Below are positions 23,474-31,386 of a stretch of DNA of 64,000 bases, one piece after another. Each line of letters begins with the position of its first letter. Position 1 is the stretch's first letter. The position numbers were made by a program, and so were the translations under genes. The notes beneath the pieces are model-generated. The model was not told where the DNA came from and did not search any database. It saw nothing but the letters and a program-made list of their open reading frames with translations. The DNA is from Virgisporangium aurantiacum (GTDB taxonomy: Bacteria; Actinomycetota; Actinomycetes; Mycobacteriales; Micromonosporaceae), in the NCBI RefSeq assembly GCF_016863635.1, contig NZ_BOPG01000048.1, positions 175,499-239,498 of the forward strand. Direction: 5' to 3'.

Positions 23474-24939
23474 ACCAGTACGCGCTGCCGGCGGTCGTCC
23501 TGGTCACGCTCGCCACGGTGGCGATCGGGGCGTACGGCCTGCGGCTGGCGCGCACGACGTCGGACTTCCTGGTGGCCTCGCGGGCGGTGAGCCCGCGCTG
23601 GAACGCCGCCGCGATCTCGGGGGAGTACCTTTCGGCGGCTTCCTTCCTCGGCGTCGCCGGCCTGGTGCTCAAGGACGGCGTCGACGTGCTCTGGTACCCG
23701 GTCGGGTTCGCCGCCGGGTACCTGGCGCTGCTGCTGTTCGTCGCCGCGCCGTTGCGCCGGTCGGGCGCCTTCACGCTGCCCGACTTCTGCGAGCTGCGGC
23801 TGGGCTCGCGCCGGCTGCGCAAGCTCGCCACCGTGTTCGTGCTGTTCATCGGCTGGCTGTATCTCGTACCGCAACTGCAGGGCGCGGGCCTGACGCTGCT
23901 CACGATCGCCGGCGCGCCGTACTGGGTGGGCGTGCTACTGGTCGGCGGCGTGGTCACCGGGCACGTGGCGCTCGGCGGGATGCGGGCGATCACGTTCGTG
24001 CAGGCGTTCCAGTACTGGCTGAAGCTCACCGCGCTGGCGCTGCCGGCGATGTTCCTCTTCGGCCAGTGGCGCGGCGACGGCCAACCGCCGGTCGCCGGGC
24101 CGGCCGACATGGACTGGTTGCTACCGGACGCCGACGGGATGTTCGGCACCTACTCGCTGATCCTGGCGACGTTCCTCGGCACGATGGGCCTGCCGCACGT
24201 ACTCGTCCGCTTCTACACCAACTCCGACGGCTCCGCCGCCCGCCGCACGACGCTGGTCGTGCTCGGCCTGGTTGGCCTGTTCTACCTGTTCCCGGCGCTG
24301 TACGGGGCACTCGGCCGGGTCTACACGCCGGAGCTCGCGGCCGAAGGCCGCACCGACACGGTGGTGCTGGTGCTGCCCGGTGCCGCGCTCGGTACCGGCA
24401 CGGCGGGGGAGCTGCTCGGCGCGCTGGTGGCGGCCGGCGCGTTCGCCGCGTTCCTGTCGACGTCGAGCGGCCTGCTCACGAGCGTCGCCGGTGTCCTGTC
24501 GACCGATGTCCTGGGCCGCGGCTCGGTCCGCGACTTCCGGCTGTCGGCGATCGTGGCCGGGGTGGTGCCGTCGATCCTGGCCCTGCGCATCCCGGGACTG
24601 GACGTGTCGACCGTGGTCGGGCTGGCGTTCGCCGTGGCCGCGTCGAGCTTCTGTCCGCTGCTGGTGCTGGGCATCTGGTGGCGCGGGCTGACCGCGCCGG
24701 GAGCGGCGGCCGGGATCGTCGCCGGTGGCGGCGCCGCGGTGACCGCCGTCCTGTGGACGGTGGTGGGCGTGCCCGCGCCGGACTGGGCCGGCCCACTGGT
24801 CGCCCAGCCGGCGGCGTGGACCGTTCCCCTCTCGTTCACGGTGATGATCGTGGTCTCGCTGGCCACCCGCCATCGCCTGCCGAAGGGCGTCGGCGCCATC
24901 ATGCTCCGCCTGCACGCCCCGGACGCCCTCCGCCTCTGA
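23470..24939 (+). CDS. Solute:sodium symporter family transporter (ActP/MctP-like)
   Basis: A 489-residue transporter with about 13 helices. Family landmarks are FLVASRAVSPRWNAAAISGEYLS near the N-terminus, LPDFCELRLGSRRLR, LGTMGLPHVLVRFYTN and SSGLLTSVAG, close to the cation acetate symporter (ActP) branch. It likely imports acetate, pyruvate or another monocarboxylate with Na+. The GTG start at 23470 overlaps the stop of the small partner gene. It is one of two such modules in the window; this one is more divergent from ActP than the one at 27218. Confidence 0.88.
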   Translation: MNQYALPAVVLVTLATVAIGAYGLRLARTTSDFLVASRAVSPRWNAAAISGEYLSAASFLGVAGLVLKDGVDVLWYPVGFAAGYLALLLFVAAPLRRSGAFTLPDFCELRLGSRRLRKLATVFVLFIGWLYLVPQLQGAGLTLLTIAGAPYWVGVLLVGGVVTGHVALGGMRAITFVQAFQYWLKLTALALPAMFLFGQWRGDGQPPVAGPADMDWLLPDADGMFGTYSLILATFLGTMGLPHVLVRFYTNSDGSAARRTTLVVLGLVGLFYLFPALYGALGRVYTPELAAEGRTDTVVLVLPGAALGTGTAGELLGALVAAGAFAAFLSTSSGLLTSVAGVLSTDVLGRGSVRDFRLSAIVAGVVPSILALRIPGLDVSTVVGLAFAVAASSFCPLLVLGIWWRGLTAPGAAAGIVAGGGAAVTAVLWTVVGVPAPDWAGPLVAQPAAWTVPLSFTVMIVVSLATRHRLPKGVGAIMLRLHAPDALRL

Positions 24940-24985
24940 TCCAGGATCGCGGGAGCGGCCGTCCCGGTGTCTCGCGGTTTACGTT

Positions 24986-25492
24986 GTGCGGGTGACTGTG
25001 CACTACACGGATCCGTTCGCCACGCCCGAGGGGGAGCGATCTCCCGTGCGGCGGTTCCGGGGTCGGCTGCCGTCGGGGGTGACCTTGTGGACGGCGCCCG
25101 GGCCGGCCGGGCTGACCGTGTCGTCGACGGTGGTGGCCGACGGTGCCCCGGCGCGCGTGTTCGGGCTGCTCGATCCCGAGAGCGACCTGTTCGACGCGAT
25201 CTCCGAGCACGGGACGTTCGCGGTGGTGGTGCTGGCCGACGGCGACCGGCAGCTCGCCGACCGGTTCGCCGGGCTGATGCCCGCGCCCGGCGGACTGTTC
25301 GCGGGCGGTGGCTGGCGCGGGACGCCGTACGGCCCGGTGCCGGAGACGCCACACCCGTGGGCCGGCTGCCGCCTCGTCGACACCCGGCCGGCGGGCTGGT
25401 CGGTGCTGGTGGAGGCGGAGGTGGTGGACGTGGAGGTGGCCGACACCGAGCCGCTGGTCCACTACCGCGGTCGATACCGGACGGTTGACTGA
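24986..25492 (+). CDS. Flavin reductase-like domain protein
   Basis: A 168-residue protein resembling the flavin reductase-like split beta-barrel (LPSGVTLWTAPGPAGLTVSSTVVADGAPARVFGLLD, then FAVVVLADGDRQLADRFAG and a C-terminal HYRGRYRTVD). Members bind FMN and reduce flavin for monooxygenases or act as stand-alone FMN proteins. No partner oxygenase lies nearby. Starts GTG 24986 and GTG 24992 are both possible. It ends 9 bases before the palindrome of the next gene. Confidence 0.75.
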   Translation: MRVTVHYTDPFATPEGERSPVRRFRGRLPSGVTLWTAPGPAGLTVSSTVVADGAPARVFGLLDPESDLFDAISEHGTFAVVVLADGDRQLADRFAGLMPAPGGLFAGGGWRGTPYGPVPETPHPWAGCRLVDTRPAGWSVLVEAEVVDVEVADTEPLVHYRGRYRTVD

Positions 25493-25500
25493 CGTCGATT

Positions 25501-25521
25501 ATGACGCCATAGTGGCGTCAT
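25501..25521. promoter_or_regulatory. Palindrome overlapping the MFS start codon, operator-like
   Basis: Perfect 9-bp inverted repeat with a 3-nt spacer (atgacgcca-tag-tggcgtcat). Its right half includes the AT of the initiating ATG at 25520. Such dyads over the start of efflux genes are typical of TetR/MarR-type operators, and the position also implies a leaderless or very short leader mRNA. No regulator gene is adjacent. Confidence 0.6.
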
Positions 25522-26788
25522 GGCGACTCCATTTCGGCATCGCGGCTTCACCCTGCTGTGGACCGCCGGCCTGATCTCGATCACCGGCGACTGGATGCTG
25601 ATGGTCGCGGTGCCGGTCACCGTCCTCGGCATCACCGGATCGAGCGCGGCCACCGCGGCGTCGTTCGCCGCCGCGCTGCTGCCGCGCGTCGTGGCCGCGC
25701 CGGTCGCGGGGGTTCTGGTGGACCGGTGGGACCGGCGGCACGCGCTCATCGGCGCCGCCCTGATCGAGGCGCTCCTCGTGCTGCCGCTGATGACCGTCGA
25801 CCGGGCCGGCGACCTGTGGATCGTGATCGCCACGACGTTCGGCACCGGCTGCGTCGCGCAGGTGCTCCTGACCGCCGAGAACGCGCTGTTGCCGACCCTG
25901 GTCGAGGACGACGAACGGGCGCGCGCCAACTCGCTGAACGTCCTGAACAACAACCTGGCGCGGCTGATCGGACCGGCGGTGGGCGGCGTGCTCACCGCGT
26001 CATTCGGTTTGAAAGCCGTCGCGGCGCTGGACGCCGCGACGTTCCTGGCCGCGGCGGGGTTGGTCGTGCTGGTTCGGACCCGCCGGCCACGCGCGAAGGC
26101 CGACGTGACGACCGCCGGCGTGGCCGCCCGGTTCTGGAGCGAGCTCCGGGGCGGCCTGGCGGTGGTTCGGACCGTGCCGACCGTGCGCGTGCTGTTCGTG
26201 TTCCTGGCGATCATCTCGTTCGGCGAGGGGGTGATGGGCACGATGATCGTGGTGTTCGTCGACCGGGCGCTCGACGGCGGACCGCGTGACCTCGGCTGGC
26301 TCGTCGCGGCCCAGGCGATCGGCGGGATCGCCGGCGGTCTGCTCGGCGGGGTGATCGGCGACCGGGTGCCGGCGCGCCTGCTCATCGGGCTGGGCACGAT
26401 CGGGCTGGGCGCCGGCGACCTCGTGATCTTCAACTATCCGCACTGGTACGTGGGCGTATGGCCGGCACTGGTGCTGATGGCGGCCGTCGGTGTGCCCGGG
26501 GCGCTGGCCAACGCCGGCCTGATGACGATGCTGCAGACGGCCGTCGACGACCGGCTGCGGGGGCGGGTGTTCGGCGCCGCGCTCACGGTGATGGCGCTGG
26601 TGGCACTCGGCGGGACGGCGACCTGCGCCGCGCTCGGCGACCGGCTCGGCCCGGTGACGCTGCTCAACATCCAGGGCATCGGGATGGTCGTGGGTGGGCT
26701 CTACGTACTAAGGGCGCTGCGGCCTGCGATAAGCGGTGTGACGCCCGCCACTCAGCGCACCTCGACCACCGCTGGGCGCACGGCCTGA
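25520..26788 (+). CDS. MFS transporter (efflux type)
   Basis: A 422-residue major facilitator with 12 predicted helices. The inter-helix loop 2-3 has GVLVDRWDRRHALIG, matching the MFS motif A pattern. The helix 4-5 region contains AENALLPTLVEDDERARANSLNVLNNNLARLIGPAVGG, typical of the MFS_3/enterobactin-exporter-like group. It likely exports a small molecule or drug. The start ATG 25520 lies within a palindrome, and no Shine-Dalgarno is evident. The C-terminal 20 residues are polar and poorly conserved. Confidence 0.9.
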   Translation: MATPFRHRGFTLLWTAGLISITGDWMLMVAVPVTVLGITGSSAATAASFAAALLPRVVAAPVAGVLVDRWDRRHALIGAALIEALLVLPLMTVDRAGDLWIVIATTFGTGCVAQVLLTAENALLPTLVEDDERARANSLNVLNNNLARLIGPAVGGVLTASFGLKAVAALDAATFLAAAGLVVLVRTRRPRAKADVTTAGVAARFWSELRGGLAVVRTVPTVRVLFVFLAIISFGEGVMGTMIVVFVDRALDGGPRDLGWLVAAQAIGGIAGGLLGGVIGDRVPARLLIGLGTIGLGAGDLVIFNYPHWYVGVWPALVLMAAVGVPGALANAGLMTMLQTAVDDRLRGRVFGAALTVMALVALGGTATCAALGDRLGPVTLLNIQGIGMVVGGLYVLRALRPAISGVTPATQRTSTTAGRTA

Positions 26789-26826
26789 CCAGGGAGATCA
26801 ACAGACCTTCACTGCTGTAACACGTC

Positions 26827-26854
26827 GTTCATAACGTCTTGTTCACACCGTTCA
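26827..26854 (+). promoter_or_regulatory. Three direct GTTCA repeats upstream of a symporter operon
   Basis: gttca occurs at 26827, 26841 and 26850, within 60 bases of the DUF485 ATG. The sequence accgttcaa partly fits the general LytTR half-site with GTT core. Spacing of 14 and 9 bases is not canonical, so assignment to the LytTR regulator of this window is tentative. Confidence 0.3.
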
Positions 26855-26885
26855 ACCGCAACCCCCACGATCGCAGGTGGTGTGA

Positions 26886-27221
26886 ATGACTATCGACTCC
26901 CCCGATCTGAACAAGAGATCCAAGTACGTAGAGGTGGCCCAGAGCGAAGAGTTCGGGCAGCTCCGTAAGGCGTTACGCAGCTTCGTGTTCCCCATGACCG
27001 CGGCCTTCTTCTTGTGGTACGCGCTCTACGTGCTGCTGTCGGCGTACGCGCGGGACTTCATGGGCACGAAGGTGGTCGGCAACATCAATGTCGCCCTGAT
27101 CTTCGGCCTGCTCCAGTTCGCGTCGACGTTCATCATCGCGTGGCTGTACTCCCGGTACGCCGACCGCAAGATCGACCCGCTGGCCACGAAGCTCCGGCAG
27201 CGAGTGGAGGACGGCGAATGA
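26886..27221 (+). CDS. DUF485 family membrane protein
   Basis: A 111-residue protein: cytoplasmic N-terminus with SEEFGQLRKALRSFVFPMTAAFF, the DUF485 signature, then two helices (FPMTAAFFLWYALYVLLSAY and NINVALIFGLLQFASTFIIA) and WLYSRYADRKIDPLA. Members sit in operons with ActP acetate permease and are thought to assist it. The ATG is preceded by ggtggtgtg. The TGA overlaps the actP ATG (ATGA), so translation is coupled. Confidence 0.93.
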   Translation: MTIDSPDLNKRSKYVEVAQSEEFGQLRKALRSFVFPMTAAFFLWYALYVLLSAYARDFMGTKVVGNINVALIFGLLQFASTFIIAWLYSRYADRKIDPLATKLRQRVEDGE

Positions 27222-28858
27222 CCGCGCGGAATATCACCATTGTCCTGTTCCTCGTCTTCGTCGTGATCACGCTGGGGATCACGGTCTGGGCCAGTCGCCA
27301 GACCAAGAGCGCCGTCGACTTCTACGCCGGCGGCCGGTCGTTCTCCGGCTTCCAGAACGGCATGGCGATCGGCGGCGACTACATGTCGGCGGCGTCGTTC
27401 CTCGGCATCGCCGGCATCATCGCCCTCTCGGGCTACGACGGGTTCCTGTATTCCATCGGGTTCCTGGTCGCCTGGCTGGTGGCGTTGCTGCTGGTCGCCG
27501 AGCTGCTGCGAAATTCCGGCAAGTACACGATGGCCGACGTGCTGGCGTTCCGGATGCGGCAGAAACCGGTCCGAACGGCGGCGGCCGTCTCGACGATCAC
27601 CGTGTCGATCTTCTACCTGCTGGCCCAGATGGTCGGCGCCGGCGCGCTGGTCGCGCTGCTGCTGGGCATCAAGCCCGGCCAGACGTTCCTCGGCATGGAC
27701 GCCGACACCGCCAAGGTCGCCACGATCATCATGGTCGGCGCGCTGATGATCATCTACGTGACGATCGGTGGCATGAAGGGGACCACGTACGTCCAGATCG
27801 TCAAGGCGTTCCTGCTGATGGCGGGCGCGGCTCTGATGACGGTGCTGGTGCTCGCCGCGTTCAAGTTCAACCTGTCCGACCTGCTCGGCGACGCCGCCAA
27901 GCAGTCCGGCAAGGGTGCGGCGTTCCTGGAACCCGGCCTGCGGTACGGCGTCGAGACGGACGACGCGGTGAAGACCTTCTACAGCAAGATGGACCTGCTC
28001 TCGCTCGGCATCGCGCTCGTGCTCGGCACGGCGGGCCTGCCGCACATCCTCATCCGCTTCTACACCGTCCCGAACGCGCGGGCCGCCCGGCGGAGCGTGC
28101 TGTGGGCGATCGGCATCATCGGCGTCTTCTACCTGATGACGCTGGCGCTCGGCTTCGGTGCCGCCGCGCTCGTCGGCGGCAAGGCCATCACCGCACAGGA
28201 CAAAGCCGGCAACATCGCCGCTCCGCTGCTTGCCGAGAAACTCGGTGAGCGGTATCTCGGCGGGGAGAACGGCGGTGCGGTGCTGCTCGCGGTGATCGCG
28301 GCGGTGGCGTTCGCCACGATCCTCGCCGTGGTCGCCGGGCTGACGCTCGCGTCGTCGTCGTCGCTCGCGCACGACTTCTACGCGAACGTGATCAAGAGCG
28401 GAACGGCGTCGGAGCGGCAGGAGGTCGTGGTCGCCCGGATCTCCGCGCTGGGCATCGGCGCGGTCTCGATCGTCCTGGCGATCTTCGCGCAGAGCCTGAA
28501 CGTGGCGTTCCTGGTGGCGCTGGCGTTCGCGGTGGCGGCGTCGGGCAACCTGCCGGCGATCGTCTACTCGCTGTTCTGGAAGCGCTTCACCACGGTGGGC
28601 GCGGTTTCCGCGATCTACGGCGGGTTGATCTCGGCCGTGGTGCTGGTGTTCTTCTCGCCGGTGGTGTCGGGTTCCGCGACCGCGATGTTCCCCAAGCACG
28701 ACTGGCACTGGTTCCCGCTGAACAACCCGGGCCTGCTCTCGATTCCGATCGGCTTCCTGTGCGGATACATCGGCACACTGCTGTCGAAGGACCCCGACAC
28801 GGAGGAGAAGTTCGCGGAACTGGAGGTAAGGGCCATGACCGGCGCGGGCGCCGCCTAG
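27218..28858 (+). CDS. actP: Cation acetate symporter (ActP family)
   Basis: A 546-residue solute:sodium symporter with about 13 helices and strong ActP features: DFYAGGRSFSGFQNGMAIGG near residue 30, YMSAASFLGIAGIIALSGYDG, LGTAGLPHILIRFYTVPNARAARRS, LTLASSSSLAHDFYANV, and a 540-550 residue length. It imports acetate or related short monocarboxylates with sodium. Translation is coupled to the DUF485 gene. The LytS/LytTR pair of this window is a candidate controller by analogy with other LytTR-symporter pairs. Confidence 0.92.
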   Translation: MTARNITIVLFLVFVVITLGITVWASRQTKSAVDFYAGGRSFSGFQNGMAIGGDYMSAASFLGIAGIIALSGYDGFLYSIGFLVAWLVALLLVAELLRNSGKYTMADVLAFRMRQKPVRTAAAVSTITVSIFYLLAQMVGAGALVALLLGIKPGQTFLGMDADTAKVATIIMVGALMIIYVTIGGMKGTTYVQIVKAFLLMAGAALMTVLVLAAFKFNLSDLLGDAAKQSGKGAAFLEPGLRYGVETDDAVKTFYSKMDLLSLGIALVLGTAGLPHILIRFYTVPNARAARRSVLWAIGIIGVFYLMTLALGFGAAALVGGKAITAQDKAGNIAAPLLAEKLGERYLGGENGGAVLLAVIAAVAFATILAVVAGLTLASSSSLAHDFYANVIKSGTASERQEVVVARISALGIGAVSIVLAIFAQSLNVAFLVALAFAVAASGNLPAIVYSLFWKRFTTVGAVSAIYGGLISAVVLVFFSPVVSGSATAMFPKHDWHWFPLNNPGLLSIPIGFLCGYIGTLLSKDPDTEEKFAELEVRAMTGAGAA

Positions 28859-28868
28859 GGCGACGCCC

Positions 28869-28909
28869 CGGGTGGACCTTGGACCCGGCCAGGTTCCAAG
28901 GTCCACCCG
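28869..28909 (+). terminator. Intrinsic hairpin after actP
   Basis: Perfect 15-bp arms (28869-28883 and 28895-28909) with an 11-nt loop begin ten bases after the actP stop. The arm contains ccttgga, related to the gatcttgga hairpins elsewhere in the window. Confidence 0.85.
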
Positions 28910-28931
28910 ACTGGCCGGTAGGGTATCGACC

Positions 28932-29903
28932 ATGACGATCGCGCCACGCTATGGAGCCGGACACCGGGTCCTGGTCACGGGAGGTGCCGGGTTCGTCGGC
29001 TCACACCTGGTGGAAGCCCTGCTCGCGCGCGGTGTGACAGTGGTGGCCGTCGACAGCTTCCTCACCGGAAGCAAGGACAACGTCGCTCACCTCAGCGACA
29101 GCGACCGGTTCACGCTCATCGAGGCCGACGTCTGCGAGCCGCTGCCGTCGCACGAGGCGCTCGCCGACCGGTTCGACGCGATCCTGCACTTCGCGTCGCC
29201 GGCCAGCCCCACCGACTTCGCCCGGCTGCCCATGGAGATCATGCGGACCGGCTCGGTGGCCACGATGCTGCTGCTCGACCGCGCCGTGGCCGACGGCGCC
29301 CGGTTCCTGATGGCCTCCACCTCCGAGGCGTACGGCGACCCGCTGGTGCACCCGCAGCCCGAGACGTACCGCGGCAACGTCAGCTCCACCGGTGTGCGCA
29401 GCGTCTACGACGAGGCGAAGCGCTTCAGCGAGGCCGCCACGATGGCCTACCACCGCTACCACGGCGCCGACGTGGCCATCGTCCGGATCTTCAACACCTT
29501 CGGTGAGCGCATGCGCCCCGACGACGGCCGCGCCATCCCGAACTTCGTCAACCAGGCGCTGCGCGGCGAGCCGATCACCGTGCACGGCACCGGCGCGCAG
29601 ACCCGCTCGATCACCTACGTCGGCGACCTGGTGCGCGGCGTCCTCCTGTTGCTCGACTCGCACGAGGTCGGCCCGATCAACTGCGGCACCGAGTACGAGA
29701 TGACGGTCCGTGAGCTGGCCGAGACCATCGCGCGTCTGGCCGGGAGCAACTCGGAGGTCGTGTTCACCGCCGAACGCGCCGCCGACGACCCGGAGAAGCG
29801 CCGGCCCGACCTGACGCTGGCGCGGACGCTGCTCGGGTACGAGCCGCAGGTCAGCCCCGAAGAGGGCCTACGCCGGACGATCGAGTACTTCCGCAGTCGC
29901 TGA
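28932..29903 (+). CDS. NAD-dependent epimerase/dehydratase, UDP-glucuronate decarboxylase-like
   Basis: A 323-residue extended SDR. It has NAD-binding GGAGFVGSHLVEALLARG, VDSFLTGSKDNVAHL, ASPASPTDFARLP (active-site loop of UXS), the catalytic ASTSEAYGDP with Y-x-x-x-K in SVYDEAKRF, and RIFNTFGERMRPDDGRAIPNF. These are close to UDP-glucuronic acid decarboxylase, which makes UDP-xylose, though dTDP-glucose dehydratase-like activities share the fold. ATG 28932 is used; upstream frame is the terminator. Location before three LCP genes suggests supply of a nucleotide sugar for cell-wall glycopolymer. Confidence 0.88.
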   Translation: MTIAPRYGAGHRVLVTGGAGFVGSHLVEALLARGVTVVAVDSFLTGSKDNVAHLSDSDRFTLIEADVCEPLPSHEALADRFDAILHFASPASPTDFARLPMEIMRTGSVATMLLLDRAVADGARFLMASTSEAYGDPLVHPQPETYRGNVSSTGVRSVYDEAKRFSEAATMAYHRYHGADVAIVRIFNTFGERMRPDDGRAIPNFVNQALRGEPITVHGTGAQTRSITYVGDLVRGVLLLLDSHEVGPINCGTEYEMTVRELAETIARLAGSNSEVVFTAERAADDPEKRRPDLTLARTLLGYEPQVSPEEGLRRTIEYFRSR

Positions 29904-30003
29904 CCGGAGCCCCCTGAGGGACGCTCCGTAAGGGTCTCCCGGCTTCGTGCCTTGCCCCATCGCTTGGCGGGCCGATCCGGGAAGGCCTCCCTACTGTTGA
30001 CTC

Positions 30004-31185
30004 ATGTCCGGTTCCCCTGCTGTCCGCCCTGTCGGGCGGGCGACCGTCGGTTCAGCTGCCGTTCCCCCTCCGCGTGGCACAGCGTCGGCTTCTGCCGGCC
30101 GTGCCGGTGTCGGGCTGCCCGGTGGGCCGGCCGGTCCCGGCGGGCCGCGCCGTCCGGTCGGGTCGCGCCCCGGTGGGCGGCGGCCACGGTGGGGACGGAT
30201 CTTCCTCGTGCTCGGCGTCTTCCTGCTGGTGCTCAGCCTCATCGGCGTGGGCGGCGGCTACCTCTACTACCGCTCGGTGAGTAACGACGTCGACCGCACC
30301 GACCCGTTCGCCGGCATCCGGGGTGACCGGCCGGCGAAGGCGGTCGAGGGCGCGCTCAACATTCTGATGCTGGGCAGCGACTCCCGTGATCCGGACAACA
30401 AGTCGAAGGCCGGCGAGTGGCGCACCGACACGATGCTCATCGCGCACATCCCGGCCAACCACGAGAAGGTCTATTTCATCTCGATCCCGCGTGACCTGTA
30501 CGTCTACATCCCGGAAAGCCCCACCGACAAGTCGCTCGGCGATACCAAGGCCAAGATCAACGCGGCGTTCGCGTGGGGCGGCCTTCCGCTGACGGTCCAG
30601 GCCGTCGAGGGTTTCACGGGACTTCGGATGGACCACGTGGTGCTGATCGACTTCGGCGGCTTCAAGCAGGTCGTCGACGCGTTGGGCGGCGTCAACATGT
30701 ACATCGAGCAGGACGTGAAGTCGATTCACCCGCCGTACCGCCAGTTCAAGAAGGGCAACGCCGATCTCGGTGGGGCGGAGGCGCTGGACTACGTGCGTCA
30801 GCGTTACCAGTTCCCCGAGGGTGACTTCGCCCGGATGCGCCACCAGCAGCAGTTCATGAAGGCCGTGATGGACAAGGCCGTGAGCACCGGCACGATCAGC
30901 AACCCGGCCAAACTGAACTCGTTCCTGCGGGCCACCGCACAGGCGGTGACCGTCGACAACGACCTGTCGATCCTCGACATGGCCCTCACCTTCCGCGGCA
31001 TCCGCAGCGACGACCTCGTGTTTTCCGTGGCCCCGAACGTGGGAAGCAAGAGGGTCAATGGCGAAGACGTGATCATGCCGGACACCGAGAAGGGCAAGGC
31101 GCTCTACGCGGCGATCAAGAATGACAAGGCGGCGGACTGGTTCGCGGCGAACGCGAGTCCGTCCCCGAGTGGCACTACAAAATAG
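30004..31185 (+). CDS. LytR-CpsA-Psr (LCP) family protein 1
   Basis: A 393-residue protein with a Pro/Gly/Arg-rich cytoplasmic head (1-62), one membrane helix (GRIFLVLGVFLLVLSLIGVGGGYLYY) and an extracytoplasmic LCP domain. It retains LGSDSRD, RTDTMLIAHIP, FISIPRDLYVYIP, DALGGVNMYIEQ and DYVRQRYQFPEGDFARMRHQQQF, whose acidic and arginine residues bind polyprenyl pyrophosphate. LCP enzymes transfer lipid-linked glycopolymers to peptidoglycan. First of three tandem paralogues. Confidence 0.95.
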   Translation: MSGSPAVRPVGRATVGSAAVPPPRGTASASAGRAGVGLPGGPAGPGGPRRPVGSRPGGRRPRWGRIFLVLGVFLLVLSLIGVGGGYLYYRSVSNDVDRTDPFAGIRGDRPAKAVEGALNILMLGSDSRDPDNKSKAGEWRTDTMLIAHIPANHEKVYFISIPRDLYVYIPESPTDKSLGDTKAKINAAFAWGGLPLTVQAVEGFTGLRMDHVVLIDFGGFKQVVDALGGVNMYIEQDVKSIHPPYRQFKKGNADLGGAEALDYVRQRYQFPEGDFARMRHQQQFMKAVMDKAVSTGTISNPAKLNSFLRATAQAVTVDNDLSILDMALTFRGIRSDDLVFSVAPNVGSKRVNGEDVIMPDTEKGKALYAAIKNDKAADWFAANASPSPSGTTK

Positions 31186-31276
31186 GGCGAATCGCAACCA
31201 AACCAAGAGCGGCTCGGTTGCGTATGGAAAGAGGGACTGCCCTAGCTCGGCGGTTCCAAGGTAACCTCGCGTTCAG

Positions 31277-31306
31277 GTCCGCGACGCGCCATCGTGTGTC
31301 GCGGAC
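31277..31306 (+). terminator. Hairpin between LCP genes 1 and 2
   Basis: Perfect 9-bp arms (gtccgcgac / gtcgcggac) with a 12-nt loop in the 201-bp spacer. It may attenuate read-through, implying that LCP 2 has its own promoter. Confidence 0.6.
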
Positions 31307-31386
31307 TTGACCCGTGGATGACCCGGCTGATGGAACGAGCGTGAAAGTACGTCCGACCGAGCGTCAACGAGCCAGGAGAAGGCGCA

